Shown here piece by piece: positions 36,673 to 47,711 of a stretch of 64,000 nucleotides of DNA. The first letter of the stretch is position 1. The number at the start of each line of letters is the position of its first letter. The notes under the pieces are model-generated. The model made no database searches and was not told the origin of the DNA. It was given only the letters and a program-made list of their open reading frames with translations. The stretch is from Quercus robur (taxonomy: Eukaryota; Streptophyta; Magnoliopsida; Fagales; Fagaceae). The stretch is from the NCBI RefSeq assembly GCF_932294415.1, contig NC_065538.1, forward strand, positions 21,731,759 to 21,795,758. Direction: 5' to 3'. Made by a program: the position numbers and the translations under genes.

Positions 36673-37422
36673 CAAGAGACTAGGGGTGTGTATGGGTTCG
36701 TTTAGGTCAAGCTAAGAGGGTTTTTTTCAATCTAACCTATCTTGGTCAAGTTGAAAAAAACTCAACCCATCATAGGGTTAGACAATTTTTTATTATTATT
36801 TTAAACTGAGCTTTGAAATAGCCACATCCAACAGTATTAAAAATGCCCCTACAATCTTCCGAAAATTCTAAGCATAGTACCATACACAAATAATCAAACC
36901 AAATGACATTTAAATGGTAAAATATCAAATAGTTTTATCTCAACTCAATTGAAATACAAAGTAGAATAGAAGCAGTATTTCAACTATTTTTTTGCCCTAT
37001 GCCATCTTCTGAAAATTCTCAGTTGTAACACCACCATACACAAATTATCAAACCAAATGATATTTAGATAGTAAAAATGTAAGATATCAAATAAATCTAT
37101 CCTTTTTTTTTTTTTTTTTGAGAAAGAATTCTATCCTAACTTAGTTGTAAGATATCAAATAGTCCTATTTTATATCAAGGAGAATGGCAAAAGAGTAATT
37201 AACAAAAGATATAATATATATTAAAAATAGGTGGATTGAGTTAGGCAAGGCAAATTTGTTAATTTTTTGACCAAAACCCAACCCAACCCATAGCCCAAAA
37301 AAAGAAAAAAAAAGAGCAACCTAACCTACCCTAACCCATCAGTCCCTAAAAACCAATTCAATCCATTGTGTTAGGGTGGTTTTGATGGATCTGTGGGGTG
37401 GCTACACACCCCTACTAGAGAC
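36673..37422. mobile_element. Non-autonomous hAT-like element with TIRs and 8-bp flanking repeat
   Basis: The element (36681-37414) begins TAGGGGTGTGTA and ends TACACACCCCTA, perfect 12-bp terminal inverted repeats of the hAT type. Flanks are CAAGAGAC (36673-36680) and CTAGAGAC (37415-37422), an 8-bp target duplication with one difference. The inside is AT-rich and non-coding and contains an internal direct repeat of about 150 bp (starts 36854 and 37004). It lies between the two host genes, a few hundred bases upstream of the methyltransferase start. Confidence 0.8.
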
Positions 37423-37760
37423 TAGACCAATTTTTATGACTAATATCTAAAGGTTCATAGTAGAAAGAAAGTAGCAAAAATAATCATGGCGTGCAAAAGA
37501 AAGAAATGTCGTTTTGGTTTCAACCCGTTTTGTCTATCATAAGATATCAAAACGGTTTGCCGTTCGTAGCCGTAGTAGTAAGAAGTAACACAGTACAACG
37601 CTCAGAAATCCGAAGAGCCGCTGGCACTGGTAAAAACGCACCGTATTTTTATATATCCACCACCTTACATTTGCAATTTGACAAATGAACAAAACGCACT
37701 GTTTTGAGAATTGGGGATTTTAGTATTATTAGGGTTTGGTTTTCATCAAATGAACATGTG
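37423..37760 (+). promoter_or_regulatory. Promoter and leader of the METTL22-like gene, with short uORFs
   Basis: No clear TATA box at a fixed distance, although TTTTTATATATCC lies near 37647. A short upstream ORF at 37685 (12 codons) ends before the gene. Another of three codons (ATG AAC ATG TGA, 37750-37761) ends so that its TGA shares one base with the main ATG. Such uORFs can reduce translation of the main ORF; that effect here is inference. Confidence 0.45.
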
Positions 37761-39878
37761 ATGAGCGAGGTCCACCTAGGATGCCCACCTGGCATCTCTG
37801 GGCCCCACATTTCCCACTTCACCATTTCTCTTCCAGCTCCACCTGGCACGGTATCTACAAAATACATTAATATCTCTATCGTCTGAAAACAACGTTGTAC
37901 CAATTATGTACTTTTTGCTTTTGCTATGGTGACCAACTAGGAATGAAAATAGACAATTAGCACTTTATTTATTTATTTATTTGTTTTTATGAGAAAATAT
38001 TAGGAATTTCAAGTACATATTTACATACATTGTGTTTTGATAATTTAATTTGATGTAATGGGAGTGATGTAGTTTAGTTTCTTACTTTCTTTTAATTCAA
38101 TTACTTAGAAATTGAACCTAGCAGATACCAATGTGAAGCGGCTTCACCAAATCAAACATTTAGCGTGGACCCAGATGGTGATCTTGTTCTAACTAGGCGT
38201 AACAGTAAGTTCTTGTCTACAATACATTTATTTAATGTTAGTATTATTATAAATTTGTGAAGTCCAATGTAATATCAAATTTGATATTGTTTACTATGCA
38301 ATTCAAAACCCGTTTGTTTTACGACATTCTCAAAGTATTTTATTAAAGAAGAAACTATGATTTTAAGCAATTCTTTGATAAGATAGTTTTGATCTTCAAT
38401 TTTCATAATAATTGACAAGCATGATAAGCATGTGGACATCACATAATCCAAACGGTGGATTCAAAAAAAAAAAAAAAATCATATGAGAAGTTATCAAGTG
38501 GGATAAGATTGTAAAAGTGTAATATGCAAGCCATAACTATATATGCATATGCATGTATCTCTTTTTTGTTATGTTAAGAATTTATTTGTATGAGGAATTT
38601 GATTTGGTATATAAGTATATAAGTTTCAAAAAGCAATTTTTAATAGGAATATGTATATATTGCACAGAACCAGCTTCCTGTATTTACCGTGTGACCATCC
38701 AGCATAATATCACATCATCAATTCCAAATGTCGGTTTGCAGGTAGTTATTGGTTTGTTATGAATCTTATGATGGTTTCTCTTAGATTTATGTGCTGTAAT
38801 TTAATCTCTTTTTTTGTTTACCCTTCAGGTGTGGAGAGCAGAACTAGTGTTATCTGATTTTGTGCTGCATAAGATGTTTACTTCAGCTGAGTTTGATGGA
38901 ATTGTAGCATTAGAACTTGGTGCTGGAACAGGTATATCAGCCATTAGTACCTACCTTGATTTTCATGGTACTTCCACTCAATAATGTAAATTTTAAACCT
39001 ACGAACAAGATTGAATATGCCCAATATGACATGAACCTGTTGAAGCTCGTTTAGAACTGTAACAGTTAATTTGATAATCCTGACCACTGGTCCTATGTCA
39101 TGGTTTACATTGTGGCTACCATTTTTGAACATCCATTAACAGTTCTGGTCATTTATAAAGTGTTTTGGAAAAATTAAATTATATCTTACTCACATTATTG
39201 CCTATAACAGTATAACACTATAACTATATCATCATGGATTAACCTGCTCATGGGCTTGATTTCATTATTGCTGACATATGAGGTTTTCACTTTGATGTCT
39301 ATATTGATAGATTTATGGTTAATAACAAGAATATGCTTAAGTTCGTAGATTTTATATCATATCAGAATTAGATTCTTGCTGAACCAAAGTCAATTAGTGG
39401 CAATTGTGAAAATACAGGTCATTAAACAACTATATGGGAAAATGACTTGCAATTTTTGACAGAACTGCTGTTTTGGGGAATGAAAAATGTTTGAAATGTT
39501 TTTCTTTTTCCTTTTTTGGTTTCTTTGATGTCACATTTGTCTTATCAAATACCATCTGGAATTTAAAAGTTTGTGTAATGCTTCAGAATCATCTAAGATT
39601 TGTACATCATTCTAAATTTTGCTTCATCTCCACTGCCTATCGGAAGCATTTGTGTATCTTGGCTGACAAGGTCTTCTCTTACTGTTTTCACCAGGGTTGG
39701 TGGGTATATTACTTGCACGTGTTGCAAAAACGGTGTTTGTAACTGGTATGGTACCCTACCTTTATTAGATATCATTCTTTATTCATTTGCAAGTATCCCT
39801 TAATGGTTTTGTAACTGGTATTGTACCTTACCTTTACTAGATACCATGAATTTGACTTGATATGTCCCTTAATTTGTT

Positions 39879-39933
<55 letters not shown>

Positions 39934-42417
39934 CTAGTGGATGGATGGATGCCTGATCATTGTGTCTCATTCCGTTATTCAGCAAAACGTGAGTCAGTGT
40001 ACAGTTTGCTGATATATGATTATCTGCAACTGTGGACATATCAAATCAAATTCATGGTTTCATTTTCCTCTTTTCTTTTCTTTTCTTTTATTTTTTTATT
40101 AAAAAAAATCCTCTATCTGTTTTACCCTTGTATTTTATGTGTGCTTTTTATGTGGCTGGAATGGAGGGCTGATATGCTTAAGTTTCACAGATTTTTTACT
40201 ATAACCACATACTCTACTGAAGCTGGTAGTATGAAAGAGATGGAAGGAGCTTCTTCTTAAGAGAGCTAAGACACATGACACTCTCTCTCACACACGTGTA
40301 CAGACACACACAGATACTATTGTTAATTAGAGAAGTTGAAATTATAGAGGGCAATGCCAAATAGAGTGCATGAAATTAGAGCTGTCTTATTAGAAGACTA
40401 TATTATTAGGGAAAATCAGTCCACCAGGTTATTACTTATTACATGCCAGTAATATTTTTTAAGTGAGAAAACTATATTAATTGTGAACATTTTTAACTGT
40501 TTTCCATCATAATTAAAGGTCCTACCTAATGCACAAAGTTCCCACTTTTACGAGGTCTAGAAGAGGTGATCGATAGACAACCTTGTCCCCCAAATTTTTT
40601 TAAGAGAGGCTGGTTCCCATACTAGAGCCCGTAATTTGCCATTTTGGGTGGAAGGCACTTGCCCTTGCACCAAGGCCTAACCTCTACTTTCTGTCTTATT
40701 ATATTAATTCAGAAATCCTTCATTTATAGTAAAGTTTTTTACTTTTTAACACCACAATATAAATCCTCAGCCGTTGATGAGTAGGTTATTTGAAGTTTAC
40801 AACTAGCTAATGGTTTCTGATAAGTTGTATTGGAATAGTCTGATCTAATTAGAATTGCAAATATTCATGCCTAATTTATAAGCAAAACCAGCAATTAAAG
40901 ATTTGAACTTGATTGAGCTGATGATCATCATGAACCTCTAGTCACAGATGGTGTACTATGTTTTCTTCTTCTTACCTTTTGTAGTTAGACATGCTTTCTG
41001 ATCTTCCAGGATGAAATTTGTATCACATTAAAGTGTAGTAGTTAATGAGAAAAGTAGGTTTCTGAAGGCAAAGTTGATTATGCATGATTTTTATTGGAGG
41101 GTACACACATCCCAGTATGCTCTTTCAGTTCTTTCTACTTCATTTTGTTACTCAGTATTGAAATGGTATTTCTAAAGAAGCCACTCTAATTGTTGACAGA
41201 CCATGGTGATGAAATCCTTAACAACTGTGCTGAGAATGTTGACCTTAATTCTGGACTGTTCAACTGTCAAGCAGCAGTTTATGTGCACGAACTTGAATGG
41301 ATGAGTCCGTGGCCCCCTAGAGTAGTAGGACCAGGAGAGTCTCCTCTGCATAAAAGGTGAAATTTTTTTAGTTGATAATGCAAAGAAAGAAATAAGACAA
41401 CTGCAAGATGGTTGGTCCAATAAGAATTTCACTTTCAATTACTTGGGAGCCTAAATCATTTTGTTTATTTGTGTCATTCTGGTACTCCTGGACCTTTTCT
41501 GAAGTTGAAGAAGTCCAAGGAGCTTCTTTGCTTGTGGCTGCTGACGTAATTTATAGTGATGACTTGACTGATGCATTTTTCAATGTTTTGGAGAAATTTA
41601 TGTCCCTAGGTTCAGAGAAGGTACAGATCAAAATGGTAGAACAGGGTGCAATAGCAAACAGCTAATATCTCCTCATGACAGAACAGTTAGAATCTGTCCT
41701 CTTTTCGGCTTGAAAAACAAGATATGTTCAAGGTTTTGGACTAAAGCCTAAGTGGGCCTTTCGAATGTCATTTGAAATGAATAGTTTTCCCTTGTGGGTT
41801 AAATTCCTCTTTTATGGTTGTTGACATCTCACCAATGAGCTCTGACTCAATTGGCATTTCCTCCTCCCACAAGAATGGGTGGAGGAGGATAAGATTATGG
41901 ATTCAAAACCCATTGAGTCCTTTTGTTACAGACCAATTTTAATATTGTTTTTAAAAAAAATTAACAATCATTGACATGTCTTGTTTATTTTTAAAAAGAA
42001 CCACTTTGAGTTCCTATATGTTGACATTAATTAACCTTCCTATTTTTCTTAGGTGTTATACTTGGCATTGGAAAAGCGCTACAACTTCAGTGTCAATGAT
42101 CTCGATGTTGTTGCAAATGGTTATTCACACTTTCGTAGTTATTTGAGGGATGACAGCGGTGAGTATGTTACTGTGTGGATGTCTAGTACCACTTGTTATT
42201 GGTTATAATTTGCTTTTGTAATGGTGATGCAGAATGCAAGGACATCAAAAATGGATCTGTCCCTTGTTTTGTTGGAAAGCGCATCGATATCACACAAATT
42301 CAACAATATGTGAGGGATTACGATAGAGGAAATGATGTTGAGATTTGGCGGATTAAATATGAGAAAAAAAAATCCCAATGTAGAGACTCCTGTGACAATG
42401 AGGCTAAAGTAATGTAG
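37761..42417 (+). CDS. METTL22-like lysine methyltransferase (Methyltransf_16 family), splice-anomalous
   Basis: Exons recognised by conserved sequence: 37761-37850, 38109-38204, 38668-38741, 38829-38931, 39695-39745, 41200-41356, 41482-41620, 42053-42158 and 42233-42417, about 332 residues. The start [20 protein letters not shown] and [11 protein letters not shown] precede the Rossmann core. Motif I is ELGAGTG followed by [35 protein letters not shown] is the post-core block, and [20 protein letters not shown] follows. These fit seven-beta-strand protein methyltransferases of the METTL21/22 group, which transfer methyl from S-adenosylmethionine to protein lysines; the plant substrate is unknown to me. 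Two defects: exon 1 ends in phase 0 but exon 2 needs one leftover base, and exon 7 lacks an AG acceptor (TG instead). The gene may be functional through unusual splicing, mis-assembled at two bases, or a young pseudogene. Confidence 0.85.
39736..39880 (+). repeat. 72-bp tandem duplication covering the exon 5 donor site
   Basis: TTTGTAACTGGTAT, the end of exon 5 plus its donor, recurs exactly 72 bases downstream (donor at 39746 and copy at 39818) with similar flanking sequence. The second copy lies in the intron. Using it would read into an in-frame TAG just after the first donor. Confidence 0.85.
39884..39933 (+). repeat. 50-base poly-T run in intron 5
   Basis: An uninterrupted T tract of about 50 bases. 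The downstream 132-codon frame that starts in it is meaningless. The rest of intron 5 (39934-41199) is AT-rich without another recognised feature. Confidence 0.95.
41837..41945 (+). mobile_element. Possible tRNA-type SINE fragment in intron 7
   Basis: CTCTGACTCAATTGGC resembles an A box and GGATTCAAAACCC, about 60 bases on, a B box. An A/T-rich end follows at about 41940-41960. It is not similar to the SINE pair near 24-25 kb. No second copy in the window, so confidence is low. Confidence 0.4.
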
Positions 42418-42700
42418 ACACTTGCAAGGCCAACCAAGAAAAAAAAACACATACAACGTGCAATGCAATTTTAATCGGGACCGACCTAAGGGTAGGTTCT
42501 AAGTCATTATGTTGTAGGGTGGGTTTGTTGCTTCATTGTTTCCTATAGCTAGGATGTTACACCTTCCAACTTGTAATGTAATGAACATTGCATTGGTCTG
42601 AACGGCATGATTTTTCAATTATTGTCAGCAGGAAATGATCCAGTGACTTTAGGCTATGAGTTGGTGAGGTCACCTCTGGGTACCCGAATTTAATGAAGAC
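42418..42700 (+). other. Probable 3' UTR of the METTL22-like gene
   Basis: Non-coding sequence after the stop codon, with CTTGTAATGTAATGAACATT (about 42570) as a possible plant 3'-end region. It runs into LTR-like sequence near 42.7 kb. Confidence 0.4.
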
Positions 42701-45207
42701 TAGTGATCCATGGTTACTACCAACACAAACAATATATACAACAAAATATCATACAACAAAAATATTATACAACATCTCATCAAACCTAAATAAACAAACA
42801 AACAACTATATCATGCAAGACCATGCAAAACAAAGGTACATATTTGGTCACTTAAGTCTAATATGAAGCTTAACCCTCGACATCCCCAGTAGAGTTGCCA
42901 TTGTGAGAGACGTGTCCCTCAAAAAAAGAGCTTCGGGTGCCTTTTGAGGTCACCTCTCTTTTTGGGTAAGTGATATAGAGTCGCCACTTGTTTTTTATGT
43001 ACAAAAAATAAGAAAAAATAATATACAAAACACATGCTTGAATTGCTTCGTTTCATTGATTAAAAAAATAAAAATTTGAAAATTGAAAAGTTACAAGGCT
43101 TTAGGTCCTAGTTACAAACTACCAAGTGTACATGTCTTTTTGTCCTAGATACATTCCACCCAAAATAAACAAAGATAAGACTAGATCTACTTAACCAAAG
43201 ACTTAAATCTGGAGGCTAGGTTACGGAATGGGAAGGTGTTAGACACCCATTCCGCTCAGACAAAGTCTGGTTTTCTAGACTATTATGACCAATGTACCAT
43301 TTTATGCATGTCATGAATGATATGTTGAACATGTGAAATAAATCAAATCACACAAATTTATTTATAAATGAGATCTCTTCTTTTATTTAATGAAATTCAG
43401 ATTTGTTTTGGTGATTAAGAAAATTGATTTTGGTTTGTAAAAAAAAATAGATCTGCTTTTATATGTGTAAAAAAAAAAATGGTTTTTGAAGACAAAATTT
43501 AGATCTGTTTTATAAGAGATAAAAAAAAAAAAAGGGTTTTGAGTTTTGTAAAAGATCAAATCTATTTTTATTTAATAAAAAATATTTTTTATGAAGAGGA
43601 ACTCATTCACAAAATAATTTCATGTTACATGACTCAAACAAAACAAACAACAAAACAACAATTCACGATCTCTTTCTTTATTTCAAAAATCAGCATGCAT
43701 TAAAAAAAAAAAAAATCAGATTTGTATCTTAAGAAAAATACAAATTTGTTTTGTTTTGAGAAAAATTTAGATTTGCATCTCCTAAAGATGTAGATCTCTT
43801 TTTGTTTGAGGAAAATTTAGATCTACATCAAGAAAATATGCAGATTTGTTTTTATATTAAGAAAAACTCAGATCTACATCAAGAAAAGATGCAAATCTGT
43901 TTTTATATTGAGAGAAACTCAAATCTACATCAAGAAAAGATGTAGGTCTGTTTTTACATTAAGAAAAACTCATATCTACATCAAGAAAAGATGTAGACTT
44001 GTTTTTATATTGAGAAAAACTCAGATCTACGTCAAGAAAAGATGCAGATCTGTTTTTATTTTATAAAAAGAATTATTTAAATGCAGATTATTGGCATTCA
44101 AGAAAGAGATTATAACAATCACATAAAAAAAAACAACTAACAATTCATGTTATGACTATTAGGTTACAAAGAAAAAGATATAACATGTATCATCACATCA
44201 TAAGAAAAAGGGTTAAGAAATAACCTCTTGCATGAGCACTTTTTGTTCTTGAGAGGATGTTTTAGGGTTGAAAGAAACTTGTTTAGCTATCTTTGAAACC
44301 TGAAAGCCCTAATTCTTGTAGCAAATCTCAGAGAGGATCAATTAATCTCAGCAATTTGTGAGTCTCCAAAACGTATGCCTCTTAGTGCGTAGAAAAAAAA
44401 TGTCTCTCTCTAGAGGGTGAAAAGTGTGCTGAATTATGAGATGCCTCCTCTATTTATAGAGGTTGGAATGCTGAAAAAATAAGCACAAAATGTATGGGGA
44501 AAATCCTAAAAAAAAGGAGATTTGGATAAGAGTAAGCTGATTTTTTAGATCAGAACCAATTTCGTATTTTGATCATATCTCTTTTCTCAAAATTAGGATT
44601 AAGCAAAATTTTTGATAGCTGAGGGGAAATGCCAAAAGTGCCTCAGAACGTGAATCTGAAATCTGTTACTTGATTAGCATGTTTTTGAGGTGTTTTCCAA
44701 CTCTAAAATTGTATTTGGACAAATTTCAGAATTATTTTCATGATAAACCTCATTCCAAAGTGATAATTATGACTTTTAAAATAATTATCCCAAAAGCCTA
44801 ATTACCAACAATCTTTTAAATATTATCAACTTATTTGTTTTAATTCCATGCAACAAATCTCACTTTAAGAAAATACTCCACCAATCACATAAATTCATTT
44901 AACTAATTTTAATTATTAACCAATCAAAATTAATTTCAATTAATCTTCACCCTATACAATGCATGTAGACCATGCAAACTTGATCATGCGATATCTTTCA
45001 ATTTGACGGTTCAATTTGGAAACCAGACACACCGTTGTGATCATTAGAACCTCAAGATCATTTTTATGATATGTAATGAATGAATTGATGCATGCAATGC
45101 AAGAACAAATTGATGCATGTGATGCAAGAATGATTTTTTGGGTACATGGATGGTCACTCCAATCATCTTCCTTGATTAAATCATGGGTGCAAAATCGAGT
45201 GTCTATA
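42700..45207 (-). mobile_element. LTR retrotransposon remnant (LTR plus leader), minus strand
   Basis: On the minus strand the right end starts TATAGACACTCGATTTTGCA, like the 5' end of a plant Gypsy-type LTR whose usual TGTAGACA start has mutated. A palindromic TATA region (CCTCTATAAATAGAGG, about 44447-44462) looks like the LTR promoter. Further along, TGGCGACTCTATATC (about 42970) and TGGCAACTCTACTGGGGA (42885-42902) resemble sequences at and after the LTR/leader junction. No gag or pol is present. The left limit is approximate. Confidence 0.5.
43719..44075. repeat. 51-bp minisatellite, seven units, each able to fold into a hairpin
   Basis: Equivalent positions fall at 43719, 43770, 43821, 43872, 43923, 43974 and 44025, exactly 51 bases apart. 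Each unit contains AGATCTACATC, a spacer of about seven A-rich bases, and GATGTAGATCT-like sequence, an imperfect inverted repeat. Unit 1 is the most diverged. A T-rich linker separates the hairpins. It lies inside the minus-strand LTR remnant. Confidence 0.93.
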
Positions 45208-45774
45208 GTTGGCTGCAAAGTTCTTCAGTTCATTCAAACAATGAAGATTAAAAAGCTCCTTGGTTACAAAAGCCTTAGTGCAAAGACGTAACAACTTCTA
45301 CAAGGAATATGATGAACTAGGGCAAATTTTGTCTCTGGTCACAATTTGCATGCACAATCAATTTGCATTGAGTTGCATCACTTTGCATCACCTTTGATGG
45401 CCCTTAAAATAATTCTTATATGTGTCTAGGGTTGTGAGAAAAGAAACCCTACACAAATACACTTGGATATGAATGAAAACAGATCTGGAAATCTGAATTT
45501 TGTAATTCTCGATAGATACTGTTTCTGTTGAGAAGTTGTCAAGCATTAACATTAAACCTCGATAGATAGATATCTGTCGAGCTTTAATGAACAACACTTC
45601 TTTACTTGTTTCTTGGATATATTTGCATGGCTCCAATATTAGACTTGTACTCTTGTTCCTTGAAGTACTAAACCTATCCTAGATCTACCTAATTACAAGT
45701 AAAGTGCGTTTTGTCAAAAGATTAGCCAATTTACATAACATATGTTTCTAACAAGTCTCGCATATGTCCTAACA
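45208..45774 (-). mobile_element. Copia-type LTR fragment, minus strand, copy A
   Basis: Read on the minus strand it begins TGTTAGGACATATGCGAGAC at 45774. It aligns in order with 48037-48651: GTTGGCTGCAAAGTTCTTCA, GTCTAGGGTTGTGAGAAA, TCTGTCGAGCTTTAATGAA and TACAAGTAAAGTGCGTTTTG all have counterparts there. It is cut off at 45207 by the other LTR remnant. Confidence 0.75.
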
Positions 45775-46665
45775 ATTTTTTTAGTTGGAATAGTAAGCAA
45801 AAATGCATGAAGTTAAAAAAAATTGAAAGAAATAGCACAAAATTTTATTAGTTAGGCAGAAGAAAGTAATGTTGTTTTATTTATTAATTTTTTGTGGGAA
45901 TGAATAAGAGACAGAATGTTGAATCTCTAATTTAATTTGTATTGTATATATAGGTATATATAATATATATTGTAATATATATACTAAAAGGTGCTTATTA
46001 AAATGTTATAACCCTTCATATTAGATATACCAAAAGGTGCCTATTAAATGAAAATGTACTTATTGACAAAAAATGTGCCTATTGAATGAAAAGGTACCTA
46101 TGTAAATAAATATGGAATGGTGTTTGTAAATCAAGCACCTTCCAAAAAGCTTCATTTTTCACTTTTGCAAAAGTATAACCCTACCCATGGGACTATCTCA
46201 AGAGAGTCAATACTGAATAGAAAGACGTTTTATTAATACTTTTGAATTGATGTTACCACTAATTTTATATATAAATAAATAGATATAAATATTTATTTAT
46301 GCATTTATGTGTTTATTAGGCAAAACCTAAATAAATGGTTAAAAACTTTAAAATTTATAATAGTTGATATACTTCAATATTATCAACAAAAATTGATGTA
46401 AAATTATAATTATTATAATAATAATATTATAAACTAAAAGGCTAAAAGCACCTATTTCCATATTTGACACTTGACAGATACTATTAAGACTTGTAATGTG
46501 CAAAAATTTGAATTAGAATCAATTCACATGGTATGTCAGACAGGTGTGGGAACTTTTAACAAAACATCACACCAAAAAGGTTAAAAAGGAAACCCAAACT
46601 ACACAATGTTAAACCTATTTTCTCCTATACAACTAAAAAAAAAAGGGTTAGAGAGTGTTAGGATT
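45775..46665. other. AT-rich spacer with a degenerate AAAAGGTGCCTATT repeat
   Basis: Between about 45985 and 46110 the motif AAAGGTGC(T/C)TATTAAA recurs three to four times in a loose array, beside TATATA-rich DNA. No gene. Confidence 0.6.
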
Positions 46666-47711
46666 AGTGCCCTTAAATCCTATTGTATGATGTTATGTAT
46701 GACATTAAATGTTGTGATTAATAAAGTTGTTTTATTATTATCTAAAATTATGGTAACATGAATATTTGGACATTATAATATAGTCCATGAGATGTATAGT
46801 ATGTGATTTATGTAATTTAGTCACAGAAGACATAAGTCACAAGTTCTTTGTAAACTCAGAATTTTAGTTCGTAGTTGGTGATGAAACTGGCATTTCATCT
46901 GTAACATATCAACTAAGATGATTTGTCTTGATCATGGAAGTGGAGAATTCTAGTTGATATGTTGATATATTTTAAGAGTTAAGACATATTGAACTGGACC
47001 GCTGTGAGATTTATTATTCTCCTAACGACTATCAAATAAATAATAAATCTCATGACTTCTATTTACATCAACTCTTAATCCTGAGAGAATAGTAGACTTG
47101 ATCATGAAGTGTAGATTGTTTTGATATATCAGGAGTGGGATCTAAAGTCACGGTCAAAATCTCAGTATGTTGGGCAGCCACATTTAGTGTTGATGGAACA
47201 TATATTCTCAAGATGGAATTCATAGTCTCTTAACGGAGATATAAAATATTCCATTGAGATAAGTTTGATTAGGTTTAGTTATTCATGATATTAGGCCTAA
47301 CTACTTTAGTAAGGAGTTACTAAATTATATATTTATGAAATTGAATTTCATAAATATATGATGAATAACTTAAAGGATTAAACCAAGCACTTAAGGATTA
47401 AGATGTAGTAATCTTTAAAATGGCAGTCTACATTCATGACTTTGTATTACTACGAATATTTTATGAAGGGGTTGCATGTATAATAAAGTCTTGAGATATA
47501 ATTTATTAATAAGGCTTAGAGTGCAATTATATTTATATAGTGGTATTAAATATAATTAATAGTAACTTTGGACTTGTCAAGAGTTGACAAAAAAGCCAAA
47601 GACCCATTGGAGCTAGAGTCTTATTTGTTCCCTTTTAGTCTCACTCCATGCCACATACTTAAGCCCAATTGGAATGGCCCAAAAAGCTAGCCTAATTAGA
47701 TAATCAGTTAT
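46666..47711 (+). mobile_element. 5' LTR of copia element 1, 3'-truncated
   Basis: Starts TGTTAGGATTAGTGCCCTTA and follows the LTR at 52215 and the LTR split at 53205/59011 block by block, including GTTGGGCAGCCACATTTAGT and TTAATAAGGCTTAGAGTGCA. It stops after ATTAGATAATCAGTTATA, the counterpart of about 60001 in the complete LTR. The last third of the LTR is missing. Confidence 0.9.

Noticed and set aside
39862..40260. 132-codon open frame in intron 5
   Set aside because: It starts inside a poly-T run that gives poly-Phe and lies between well-supported exons.
43719..44075. Regular repeat array as a CRISPR
   Set aside because: Units are contiguous 51-bp repeats without unique spacers, in plant nuclear DNA, with no cas genes.
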